From Thiomicrorhabdus sp033238645 (lineage in GTDB: Bacteria; Pseudomonadota; Gammaproteobacteria; Thiomicrospirales; Thiomicrospiraceae), in the NCBI GenBank assembly GCA_033238645.1, contig BQXR01000006.1, positions 124,001 through 188,000 of the forward strand: DNA of 64,000 nt, read 5' to 3'. Made by a program: the position numbers and the translations under genes. The notes below the pieces were generated by a model. It did no database searches. It saw only the letters and a list, made by a program, of their open reading frames with translations, and had not been told where the DNA came from. This document shows, piece after piece, positions 51,938-61,900 of this stretch (its first letter is position 1; each line of letters opens with the position of its first letter).

Positions 51938-54463
51938 TTAACTGGTAATTGCGTTATTAGCGTCTAGAGTACGTTTTACTTCAACGCGCTCATAACACTC
52001 GATCTGGTCGCCGACTTTAACATCGTTATAGTCTTTAACACCGATACCACACTCCATTCCTTTGTTAACTTCTTGTGCATCATCTTTAAATCGACGAAGT
52101 GACTCAAGAGTTCCTTCATAGACAACAACATTTTCACGAAGAACACGGATTGGGTTATTACGTTTAACAGTCCCTTCAGTAACCATACAACCCGCAATAA
52201 GACCAATTTTAGGTGCCTTGAAGACTTCACGTACATCAGCAACACCCAAGATATTCTCTTGAATTGCAGGAGCCAACTTACCTTCAACGGCACGTTTAAC
52301 TTCATCAACAATTTCATAGATAACGCTATAGTACTTAAGACCAATACCTTCAATATCAATTAAACGCTTAGCTGCAACATCAGCACGAACATTAAAGCCG
52401 AAGATAAGTGCTTCAGAAGCGATTGCTAAGTTAGCATCCGTCTCTGTAATTCCACCCACACCCGTTGAGATAACATTTACTTTGATCTCTTCGTTTGAAA
52501 GCTTAGTTAATGCATCTGAGATCGCTTCGATAGAACCTTGCACATCTGCTTTCAGGATAATATTAACGTGCTGAACATCCCCTTCTGCCATCTTATTGAA
52601 CATGTTCTCCAACTTAGACTTCTGCTGACGAGCAATCTTCAACTCTTTAAATCTACCTTGACGGAATGTCGCAGCTTCACGAGCCTTACGCTCATTATCA
52701 ACGGTAATCATCTCATCACCAGCAACAGGAACACCTGAAAGACCTAATAACTCAACTGGAATAGATGGACCTGCTTCTAATACAGTCTGACCAGCATCAT
52801 TGATTAGCGCACGAACACGTCCGTACTCCATACCACAAAGAACGATATCACCCTTCTTCACAGTACCAGCCTGAACTAAGACCGTTGCCACCGTACCACG
52901 TCCTTTATCAAGACGAGATTCAACAACCACGCCTTTAGCATGTCCTTCAGTAGGCGCTTCAAGCTCAAGCATCTCTGATTGAAGAGAGATTGCATCTAGT
53001 AGATCATCAATCCCTAAACCAGTCTTAGCTGAAACAGGAATGAACTGAACATCACCACCCCACGCTTCTGGAACAACTTCTTCAGCAACCAACTCCTGCA
53101 TAACGCGATCCATATTGGCTTCTTCTTTATCCATTTTGTTAACCGCGATAACCATACCAACACCAGACGCTTTAGCATGCTGAATTGCTTCTTTAGTCTG
53201 CGGCATAACACCATCATCCGCTGCAACAACGATTACAATTACATCAGTAATCTTTGCACCACGTGCACGCATCGCTGTAAAGGCTGCGTGACCTGGAGTA
53301 TCGATAAAGGTAACACCACCCATATTTGACTCAACATGGTATGCACCGATATGCTGAGTAATTCCACCCGCTTCACCGTGTGCGACTTTCGCTTTACGAA
53401 TGTAATCAAGTAGTGACGTTTTACCGTGATCTACGTGACCCATGATCGTTACAACAGGAGAACGCGTTACTGTTTGGCCGTGATACTCTTGGTTTACGAC
53501 TTCATCTTCAACCGTTACTTCGTTGAAAGCAACGGCAGTATGTCCCATTTCTTCAACAATCAGCATCGCTGTTTCTTGGTCAAGAATCTGGTTAATCGTC
53601 GCCATCGTTCCTAGTTCCATCATCATAAACTTGATAACTTCCCCAGTTTTAATAGACATCTGCTCAGCTAAAGCTGACAAAGTGATACTTTCTGGCACTT
53701 TAACTTCTTTAATAACCGGTGCAGTAGGCTGCTGGAAACCATGCTCATTATCCATCTGTAACGGAGCACGCTTCTCACGACCGCCACCCTTACGACCACG
53801 TTGTGGACGACGATTGCCTCCGCCAGGTCTTCCACCACCAGGTCTTCCACCCGTTGTTTTTCTAGCTCCTGGTTTTGCAGCTGTTTTAGGACCGTCTTTA
53901 CCATCATTCACTTTACGTGTTTCATGATGCTTTTGATCTTTAGCCTTTTTAGCTGCTTTAGAGTGATCTTCCTTAGCCGCTGGAGGCGCTGCAACCTGAA
54001 CCACTTCTGGCTTAGTACGTGCCTTAGTAGCTTGTTTCTGTGCTTTAGGTGCTTCAGCCTTAACTTGTGGCTTTGAAACTTCAACCTTAACTTCAGTAGG
54101 CGTTTCAACCGCAACTACTTCAGCAGACGCAGCTTCTACAACAGATGCATCTTCAGTTACTTCTTCTTTTTTAACATAAGTACGCTTCTTGCGAACTTCA
54201 ACCTTAACATTACGCTTATCTTTTCCTGCACCAGCAGATAAGTTAAGAGTTTGCTTACGTCTTAAGGTTACTTTTTTAGGTGCTTCATCCGAAGTTTCTC
54301 CGTGAAGACTTTTTAAGTAAACTAGTAATTTACCTTTTTCGTCATCACTGATTTTATCGCCAGACTTCTTGCCTTTAATACCTGATGCCGTCATTTGAGA
54401 AAGTAACTTTTCTTCCGAAAGATTGAGTGTTTTTGAAAATTCTTTTATTGATACTTCTGACAT
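51938..54463 (-). CDS. infB: Translation initiation factor IF-2
   Basis: IF-2 brings initiator tRNA to the 30S subunit. The N-terminal IF2_N domain (VSIKEFSKTLNLSEEKLLSQ) is followed by a low-complexity Lys/Ala/Gly/Arg-rich linker. A GTPase domain with GHVDHGKTSLLD, DTPGHAAF and NKMDKEEAN comes next, and the C-terminal domains follow. Length 841 compares with 890 in E. coli. It lies two bases after nusA. Confidence 0.98.
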   Translation of the reverse strand: MSEVSIKEFSKTLNLSEEKLLSQMTASGIKGKKSGDKISDDEKGKLLVYLKSLHGETSDEAPKKVTLRRKQTLNLSAGAGKDKRNVKVEVRKKRTYVKKEEVTEDASVVEAASAEVVAVETPTEVKVEVSKPQVKAEAPKAQKQATKARTKPEVVQVAAPPAAKEDHSKAAKKAKDQKHHETRKVNDGKDGPKTAAKPGARKTTGGRPGGGRPGGGNRRPQRGRKGGGREKRAPLQMDNEHGFQQPTAPVIKEVKVPESITLSALAEQMSIKTGEVIKFMMMELGTMATINQILDQETAMLIVEEMGHTAVAFNEVTVEDEVVNQEYHGQTVTRSPVVTIMGHVDHGKTSLLDYIRKAKVAHGEAGGITQHIGAYHVESNMGGVTFIDTPGHAAFTAMRARGAKITDVIVIVVAADDGVMPQTKEAIQHAKASGVGMVIAVNKMDKEEANMDRVMQELVAEEVVPEAWGGDVQFIPVSAKTGLGIDDLLDAISLQSEMLELEAPTEGHAKGVVVESRLDKGRGTVATVLVQAGTVKKGDIVLCGMEYGRVRALINDAGQTVLEAGPSIPVELLGLSGVPVAGDEMITVDNERKAREAATFRQGRFKELKIARQQKSKLENMFNKMAEGDVQHVNIILKADVQGSIEAISDALTKLSNEEIKVNVISTGVGGITETDANLAIASEALIFGFNVRADVAAKRLIDIEGIGLKYYSVIYEIVDEVKRAVEGKLAPAIQENILGVADVREVFKAPKIGLIAGCMVTEGTVKRNNPIRVLRENVVVYEGTLESLRRFKDDAQEVNKGMECGIGVKDYNDVKVGDQIECYERVEVKRTLDANNAITS

Positions 54464-54465
54464 AC

Positions 54466-55968
54466 TTACTCTCCCTGTGACTCTTCAAACCATGGTGCAC
54501 GCGCTAAAAGAATTAATTCTCCAGCCTTAGCTTCATCGATATCCAAGAATTCCAACACTTCATCAGTGCCTAGCTCTGCTAAATCTTCTTGCGTAATAAT
54601 GGCATTACTTGCAAGCTGTTTTGCCCACTCTTCAGTCATACCTTCTAAAGTGAGAAGATCATCGGCAGGTTGTGCAAGCGCAAGACGTTCTTCATCTGCA
54701 ATTGCTTTTGTTAATAATGCATCCTTAGCGCGCTGCTTTAGCTCTGAAACGATGTCTTCATCAAAGCCATCAATCTCAAGCATTTCACCCGCAGGCACAT
54801 AAGCGACTTCTTCAATGGTTGAAAAACCTTCCGTTACAAGAACATCCGCCATCTCTTCATCGATATCTAAAGCGGTTACAAATACATCAACCTGACCTTT
54901 AGATTCGTTATTATGCTTAGCGGCCATATCTGTCTCGCTCATAACATTCAGTTCCCAACCCGTTAACTCACTGGCTAGACGGATATTCTGACCACTTTTA
55001 CCGATCGCCTGAGAAAGCTGCTCATCATCAACAGCAAGATCCATTGTATGCTTATCTTCATCAACCATGATTGAAGTAACATCTGCTGGCGCCATAGCAT
55101 TAATAACAAACTGAGCATCATTAGCATCCCATAAGATGATATCAATACGCTCACCACCAATTTCATTGGTGACTGACTGTACACGTGAACCACGCATCCC
55201 AACACAAGCCCCAATCGGATCTAGACGAGGATCATTACCACGAACAGCAACTTTTGCACGGAAACCAATATCACGAGCAACACTCATTACATCAATCAAA
55301 TCGTCACCGATTTCAGGTACTTCAATCTTAAATAGCTCCATTAGCATCTCGTTACAAGCACGAGACATTACTAACTGTGGCCCGCGAGGACGGAATTCAA
55401 CAATTTGTAAGAAAGCACGAACACGATCACCAATGCGGAAGTTTTCACGACCCACTAACTGGTTACGAGGGATAACACCGTCAACATTTTCACCTAAATC
55501 AAGAATAACGTCACCACGATCAATGCGCTTAACCTGACCCGTCATAATTTCACCAACACGCTTACTATAATCAGCTACGATCTTCTTTCGCTCAGCTTCA
55601 CGTACTTTCTGAATAATAACTTGCTTAGCGGTTTGCGCACCGATTCGACCAAAATCAATAGATTCCATTGGCTCTTCAATGAACTCACCAATTTCGATAT
55701 TTGGATCTTCATCAACGGCATCCATCTCACGCAGATACCAACCCACATTATCTTCAATCGCCGTTGCATCATCAATTACTTCCCAACGTTGGAAAGTTGC
55801 ATAGTCACCTGTTTCACGATCAATCGAAACGCGAACATCAATCTCGTCATCTTTGCTTCTACGCGTAGCTGTAGCTAAAGCGGTTTCAATTGCGTCAAAA
55901 ATAATTTCCTTATCAACGCCTTTCTCATTTGCCATAATGTCAACGACGGCTAATACTTCCTTACCCAT
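54466..55968 (-). CDS. nusA: Transcription termination/antitermination factor NusA
   Basis: NusA binds RNA polymerase and modulates pausing, intrinsic termination and antitermination. The N-terminal domain (VVDIMANEKGVDKEIIFDAI), an S1 domain (GEIMTGQVKRIDRGDVILDL), two KH domains (GACVGMRGSRVQSVTNEIGG; AIGKSGQNIRLASELTGW) and two acidic C-terminal repeats are present. Length 500 compares with 495. In E. coli this operon is repressed by its own products. Confidence 0.98.
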   Translation of the reverse strand: MGKEVLAVVDIMANEKGVDKEIIFDAIETALATATRRSKDDEIDVRVSIDRETGDYATFQRWEVIDDATAIEDNVGWYLREMDAVDEDPNIEIGEFIEEPMESIDFGRIGAQTAKQVIIQKVREAERKKIVADYSKRVGEIMTGQVKRIDRGDVILDLGENVDGVIPRNQLVGRENFRIGDRVRAFLQIVEFRPRGPQLVMSRACNEMLMELFKIEVPEIGDDLIDVMSVARDIGFRAKVAVRGNDPRLDPIGACVGMRGSRVQSVTNEIGGERIDIILWDANDAQFVINAMAPADVTSIMVDEDKHTMDLAVDDEQLSQAIGKSGQNIRLASELTGWELNVMSETDMAAKHNNESKGQVDVFVTALDIDEEMADVLVTEGFSTIEEVAYVPAGEMLEIDGFDEDIVSELKQRAKDALLTKAIADEERLALAQPADDLLTLEGMTEEWAKQLASNAIITQEDLAELGTDEVLEFLDIDEAKAGELILLARAPWFEESQGE

Positions 55969-56031
55969 TACTGATTCGCCCCAATTCTTCTTAAATATTG
56001 ATAAATTAACGTTTGCTTTATAAACGCCAGA

Positions 56032-56487
56032 TTAGAATTCTGCTACTAAATTTGCTTTTTCGATGATGTCGAACTCAATCTCAAACAATTCACCATCCAC
56101 TTCAACCTCAATCGTTGAGTCGGTTACCTGCACCATTGGACCTTTAAATCTTCTACGCCCCAAAACACCGACAGCAGTTCTTACCTGTACTGTTTTGCCA
56201 ATATAACGTTTAAACTGACTGGGTTTAAGAAGTAGACGCTCCATACCAGGCGATGATACCTCAAGCATATAGGCACTGCTAATAGGGTCTTCTACATCCA
56301 TAATCGCACTAATTTGACGACTAACAGCAGCACAATCATCTACATTGATACCGCCCTCTTCCTTTTCGACAAACACTCTTAATAACGAGTGACGCCCAGC
56401 AGGGAGATACTCAAATCCCCACAACTCAAAACCCATTGATTCAATTGTTGGTTTTAATAAACCTTCTAGCTTCTCTTCTAAACTCAC
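56032..56487 (-). CDS. rimP: Ribosome maturation factor RimP
   Basis: RimP helps 30S assembly. The 151-residue frame matches the family (150): IESMGFELWGFEYLPAGRHS, CAAVSRQISAIMDVEDPI, YMLEVSSPGMERLLLKPSQF and FDIIEKANLV are characteristic. The start is GTG at 56485-56487. It is the first gene of rimP-nusA-infB. The initiator tRNA gene that precedes it in enterics is absent here. Confidence 0.95.
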   Translation of the reverse strand: MSLEEKLEGLLKPTIESMGFELWGFEYLPAGRHSLLRVFVEKEEGGINVDDCAAVSRQISAIMDVEDPISSAYMLEVSSPGMERLLLKPSQFKRYIGKTVQVRTAVGVLGRRRFKGPMVQVTDSTIEVEVDGELFEIEFDIIEKANLVAEF

Positions 56488-56526
56488 TAAATCTGTCTTC
56501 CGCTATATTTCTTGGTTTCAAATAAC

Positions 56527-56554
56527 AAAAAACCCCGTAAAGACGGGGTTTTTT
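56527..56554 (-). terminator. Intrinsic terminator in the rimP leader (probable attenuator)
   Basis: AAAACCCCGT pairs with ACGGGGTTTT around a 4-base loop, followed by six T on minus. It lies between the promoter at 56623-56651 and rimP, about 40 bases before the start codon, so only readthrough transcripts reach rimP. A second hairpin (56566-56572/56584-56590) precedes it. Confidence 0.88.
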
Positions 56555-56622
56555 AAAAGTTAAGTCGCTATTCAATAAGACTAAATAGCGCTTAAATCTG
56601 TTTTTTTAAAAAATCTGCAAAA

Positions 56623-56651
56623 ATAATACTGTATTAATAGCTAAATGTCAA
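56623..56651 (-). promoter_or_regulatory. Consensus promoter of rimP-nusA-infB
   Basis: On minus, a perfect -35 TTGACA (56646-56651), a 17-base spacer and -10 TATTAT (56623-56628). Transcription would start near 56616, about 130 bases before rimP. Confidence 0.8.
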
Positions 56652-56675
56652 TATGAAAAGCGCTTTATTTAAATG

Positions 56676-56688
56676 CCCCCCTGCTCAA
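56676..56688 (+). repeat. C-run word, CCCCCCTGCTCAA
   Basis: A six-C copy in the acs-rimP spacer, about 25 bases upstream of the rimP -35 box. Confidence 0.78.
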
Positions 56689-56753
56689 AACATAAAACTA
56701 TCTTATTGTATTTAAAGGTAATTAAGTAATCACACTAACCATTTACAGTCACT

Positions 56754-58706
56754 CTACTTCTGTGATTGGAACTGTTGCAAAATAGTTGGATCTTCTAATG
56801 TAGAAGTATCCTGTGTAATCTCTTCACCTTTGGCGATGGTTCTCAGTAGTCGGCGCATAATTTTACCTGATCGAGTTTTAGGTAAATTTGAACCAAAACG
56901 GATATCATCTGGCTTGGCAATGGCACCAATCTCTTTGGCTACCCAGTCACGCAACTCTTTAATCAAAACATCGCGAGCTTTACCCTCTGGGGTGTCTACA
57001 TTCAAAACCACAAATGCAGAGACAGCCTCGCCTTTAATCTCGTGAGGACGACCGACCACCGCAGCTTCTGCTACCAGTGGGTTTGATACCAGTGCAGACT
57101 CAATTTCCATGGTGCCTAAACGATGTCCTGACACATTCAGTACATCATCAATACGACCTAAGACCCAAAAGTAGCCATCTTCATCTTGATAAGCACTGTC
57201 GCCCACCACATAGACATTAGGGTTCTTTAACGGAAAGTAGGTCTTTTTATAACGTTCATCATCGCCCCAGACATTACGAATCATCGATGGCCATGGTTTA
57301 TTAATCACTAACAAACCACCCTCGCCTGTTTTTAGTGGATTACCTTGCTCATCAACGATAGCGGCATCAATCCCAGGCAGGGCTTTCGTACAAGAACCTG
57401 GCTTAAGATTGGTGACTGGAAAAGGTGCAATCATGTGTGCACCCGTCTCTGTCTGCCACCAAGTATCAACCACTGGGCAACGCTTTCCACCAATCACTTC
57501 GTAATACCAAATCCAAGCCTCTGGGTTAATCGGCTCTCCCACCGTGCCTAAAATTCTAAGCTGTGATAGATCATATTGATTAGGCAGATCGGCACCAAAC
57601 TTCATTAATGCTCTGATGGCGGTTGGTGCAGTGTAAAACACTGTGACACCATGATCCTGACAGACTTTCCAAAAGCGTCCTGCATCAGGATAGGTAGGAA
57701 CACCTTCAAACATCAACATGGTTGCACCAACAGATAGTGGCCCATAAGCCACATAGGTATGACCCGTGATCCAACCTACATCAGCCGTACACCAAAAGAC
57801 ATCACTGTCTTTTAGATCAAACATCCACTCATTAGTGACATGTGCGTTTAATAGATAACCCCCTGTACTGTGCTGAACCCCTTTGGGCTTTCCAGTTGAT
57901 CCAGAAGTGTAGAGTAAGAACAATGGGTGTTCTGCATTCACCATAACAGGATCATGATAGTTACTCATGCCCGCTTCGGCCTCGAACCAGTCAATATCAC
58001 GCCCAGATTTCATAGGGACGTCATCATCTGTTCGCTTAAAGACAATAACTGTTTTCACGTGATCCCCTCCCTTTTCCAGCGCAGCATCTACCGCACTTTT
58101 TAGGGGAATACTTTTACCACCACGCCGACTGGCATTGGCAGTAATCACCAACTTAGCACCCGCATCTTCAATACGATCACAAAGTGATTCTGCTGAGAAG
58201 CCACCAAAGACAACTGAATGAATTGCACCCACTCGAGCACAAGCTTGCATGGCAATCACGGCCTGCGGGATCATTGGCATATAGATAACAACTCTATCGC
58301 CCTTAGTGATGCCCTTAGAAACTAACGTATTGGCAAAACGACAAACTTGATCATGCAGCTCTTTATAGGTATAACGCTCAATATCCCCTTGATCGCCTTC
58401 AAAAATAATCGCTAGTTTGTCACTCTTATCTTCTAGATGACGATCAATACAGTTATAAGAAGCATTTAGCTCCCCATCTGAGAACCATTTAAAGTGAGGT
58501 GCATTTGAGTCATCTAATCCAATGGTAAATGGCTTAGACCAAGCCAGTTTTTCACGTGCTAAATCAGACCAAAACCCAACATGATCCTTCTTCGCATCCT
58601 TATACATCTTAGCGATTTTAGTCTCTGTTAAAGTCACACTAGACTTAGTCTCTTTTGAGGCTTTAAAAACTCTGGACTCGGTAAGGATTGATTCGATCTT
58701 AGACAT
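56754..58706 (-). CDS. acs: Acetyl-CoA synthetase
   Basis: Acs activates acetate to acetyl-CoA through acetyl-AMP. LLYTSGSTGKPKGVQHSTGG is the AMP-binding motif, with WWQTETG further on. The C-terminal SGHRLGTMEIESAL and LPKTRSGKIMRRLLR hold the Lys that is acetylated in regulated homologues. From the ATG at 58704-58706 (GGAG upstream) it is 650 residues; E. coli has 652. It is monocistronic. Confidence 0.97.
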   Translation of the reverse strand: MSKIESILTESRVFKASKETKSSVTLTETKIAKMYKDAKKDHVGFWSDLAREKLAWSKPFTIGLDDSNAPHFKWFSDGELNASYNCIDRHLEDKSDKLAIIFEGDQGDIERYTYKELHDQVCRFANTLVSKGITKGDRVVIYMPMIPQAVIAMQACARVGAIHSVVFGGFSAESLCDRIEDAGAKLVITANASRRGGKSIPLKSAVDAALEKGGDHVKTVIVFKRTDDDVPMKSGRDIDWFEAEAGMSNYHDPVMVNAEHPLFLLYTSGSTGKPKGVQHSTGGYLLNAHVTNEWMFDLKDSDVFWCTADVGWITGHTYVAYGPLSVGATMLMFEGVPTYPDAGRFWKVCQDHGVTVFYTAPTAIRALMKFGADLPNQYDLSQLRILGTVGEPINPEAWIWYYEVIGGKRCPVVDTWWQTETGAHMIAPFPVTNLKPGSCTKALPGIDAAIVDEQGNPLKTGEGGLLVINKPWPSMIRNVWGDDERYKKTYFPLKNPNVYVVGDSAYQDEDGYFWVLGRIDDVLNVSGHRLGTMEIESALVSNPLVAEAAVVGRPHEIKGEAVSAFVVLNVDTPEGKARDVLIKELRDWVAKEIGAIAKPDDIRFGSNLPKTRSGKIMRRLLRTIAKGEEITQDTSTLEDPTILQQFQSQK

Positions 58707-58925
58707 TATTAACTCCAATTGAAGAACTAGACTTTAAGCATTGCACATTAAACTAGATATTAACTTAGACCATACTGATCGTATTAGCTAATTAGCTTTA
58801 AAACATGGGCTTTGCAGGTTGGTACGCATCTTTTCAAACTATCAAGTTTATCACTGTCATAAGTAAAATAAACAGCGATTAGCCATTAATAAGTCGATTT
58901 ATAAAAATTACGGCATACTTATAAA

Positions 58926-58951
58926 TAAAAAAGCCACTAAATAGGTGACTC
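58926..58951 (-). terminator. Terminator of dnaE
   Basis: On minus, AGTCAC pairs with GTGGCT (one G-U pair), followed by six T, about 35 bases past the dnaE stop. Confidence 0.6.
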
Positions 58952-58985
58952 TTAATATAATCTGATTTAAATTTCTGGCCGTTTT

Positions 58986-61900
58986 CTAGACAATCTCGGG
59001 ATGCCAGCCTTGCGCATTCAGCGCCTCAAGCAGATCATCATCTGGAAAATATTGCACGCCCACGGGTGATTTCATCTGCACATTAGCAACTTGGTTCGTG
59101 TAATCAACGACAATTGGTAACCCCTCTTCCGCAGCATAAGCACTTAGCAGAACCCTTAAGTCATGAATACTCTGTTCAGGGTGGCTATCTCCTTGAACGG
59201 ACAGTTTGATCGCTCGGGCTTTTTCAACCCGCGCTTCTGCAAGCGTAACGACCTGTTCAGCATCCAGTTTGATTCCTCCATTAAAGGTATCCTCACTCAC
59301 CTCACCAGTCACCAACACCACCATATCGACACGAATACTATCTTTAATCGCCTCGTACACAGTTGGACGCATGACGATATCTAATCGTGCACTCTTATCA
59401 TCTAGTGTAGCAAAGCCCATTCGACTACCTGATCGAGTCACTTTATTACGAATCTCAACGACTAAACCAGCAACGGTTCTTTTAACCCACTTCTCAGGAC
59501 GTAAACTTGCCAAAGATGTACCCACCAGTGTGGCCAACTCCTTTTGATACATATCGATAGGATGACCCGTCATATAGAGACCCAGTACCTCTTTTTCACC
59601 TTTAAGGCGCACCTTTTCTGACATATCAGGCACATTGAGCAGCTGCGTATCACCCTCTTCTTCAACAGATAACATTTCGCCGAATAGATCGTTTTGACCA
59701 AACTCTTCATTCTTAATCTGTTGCTCAGCCTGCTTTAAGGCCATTGGGATACTATTAATAACCGCTTGACGATTGCGATGCAGTGAGTCAAAAGAACCCG
59801 CTCGAACCAGCGCCTCTAAAACACGCTTATTAACTTTCTTGCCCGCTCGTAAACAGAAATCAAATAGATCCTTATAAAGTCCATTCGCATCACGCTCGAC
59901 AATGACGTTCTCTAGCGCAGCCTCACCCGCCCCTTTTATGCCACCAAGACCATAATTAACACCCCCAACACCATAAGGCTTGAAATGAATTTCACTGGTA
60001 TTAATATCTGGCTGCAGTACTTGTAGATCCATCGCGCCACACTCATTCACCATATGGACTACTTTGTCGGTGTTATCCATATCAGAAGAGATCTGTGCCG
60101 CCATAAATTCAGCAGAATAGTGTGTTTTTAACCATGCTGACTGATAAGAGACTAATGCATAAGCGGCGGAGTGAGATTTGTTGAAGCCATAGCCTGCAAA
60201 CTTCTCCACCAAATCGAAGATCTTCATAGCGAGATCACCATCAACATTATTATTGATAGCCCCCTCTTTAAATCCATCACGCTGCTTAGCCATCTCTTCA
60301 GGTTTCTTTTTACCCATGGCGCGTCGTAACATATCTGCCTGACCCAGCGAGTATCCCGCCAAAACCTGCGCGATCTGCATGACTTGCTCTTGATAAAGGA
60401 TAACCCCGTAGGTCGGCTCTAACGTATCTTTTAAGCTTTCATGCTGATACTGCGCATCGGGGTAAGAGACCTTCTCTTTACCATGTTTACGCGCAATAAA
60501 GTTATCAACCATGCCCGACTCTAACGGCCCAGGACGAAATAGGGCAACTAAAGCGATAATATCTTCAAAACAATCTGGTTTCAGACGTACAATCAGACTT
60601 TGCATACCACTGGATTCTAGCTGGAAAACACCAGTGGTTTTACCTGTTTGAATCATATCAATGGTTGGTTGGTCATCCAGAGGAATACGCGCAATATCGA
60701 TAAAACCTTCATCACCTGGTTTTTTATCTTTATTGATTGACTGTAGCGCCCAGTCGATAATCGTCAGGGTTCTTAGACCCAAAAAATCAAACTTAACCAG
60801 ACCCGCAGTCTCAACATCATTTTTGTCCAATTGTGTCACCACACTTGAACCATCAGGTTCACAAAGAAGAGGGCAAAAATGATCCAAAGGTTTAGGCCCT
60901 ATAACGACCCCCCCTGCGTGTTTTCCAGTGTTTCGAACCGTACCTTCTAACTTTAAAGCAAACTCTAGTAACTGACGGGCATCATCATCGTTATCGTATT
61001 TATCTTGTAACTCTTCTTCTTGCTCCAGCGCACCTGCTAGTTTAATCCCCAACTCATTCGGAATAAGCTTGGCAATACCATCAACCACACCATAACCCAA
61101 GCCCAATACTCGACCTACATCTCGCACAACGGCCTTAGCAGCCATAGTTCCGAAGGTGACAATCTGCGATACGTGATCACGACCGTAATGACGAGCTACA
61201 TAATCAATTACCTCATCACGGCGATCCATACAAAAATCAATATCAAAATCGGGCATAGAGACACGTTCAGGGTTCAGAAAACGCTCAAAAAGCAGATCAT
61301 ATTCTATCGGATCTAAATCAGTAATTTTTAGCGCATAAGCCACTAAAGACCCCGCTCCTGAACCACGCCCTGGGCCTACTGGAATTTGTTGGTTTTTTCC
61401 CCACTGAATAAAGTCCGCAACGATCAAGAAGTAACCTGGAAACCCCATCTGTAAAATAATATCTAACTCAAATTTGATTCGACCATAGTACTCAACACGC
61501 TTCTGCTCAATCTCCTCTTTTGAGAGGTGACCAAATAAAAAACTCAACCGTTCATCAAGCCCTTTGTGACTCTCTTCAATAAAGAACTCATCCATGGTCA
61601 TACCTTCAGGCACAGGAAAGTCAGGTAAGAAATAGGTATCTAACGTCAGATTAAGACTACAGCGCTTCGCAATTTCAAGCGTATTACTGATTGCTTCAGG
61701 AATATCTTCAAACAGTGCCACCATCTCTTCAGACGTTTTAAAGTACTGCTGGTCAGAATAGTTCTTAGGGCGATTTTGATCATCAATAATATAACCCGCA
61801 CCAATACAAGTACGAATTTCATGCGCTTCAAAATCTTCTGACTTGGCAAAACGAACATCATTGGTTGCTACAACAGGCACGTCATAACGTAGCGCAACAT

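Noticed and set aside
53523..54114. Several overlapping open frames over infB
   Set aside because: They are read through the low-complexity Lys/Ala-rich linker of IF-2 in other frames; no ribosome sites and no protein-like composition.
60908..60918. CCCCCCCTGCGTG in dnaE, and similar in bamA (4728) and cdsA (8757)
   Set aside because: They fit C-run-TG but encode glycine pairs that look conserved in these proteins, so codon use could explain them. I count them only as weak support, not as word copies.
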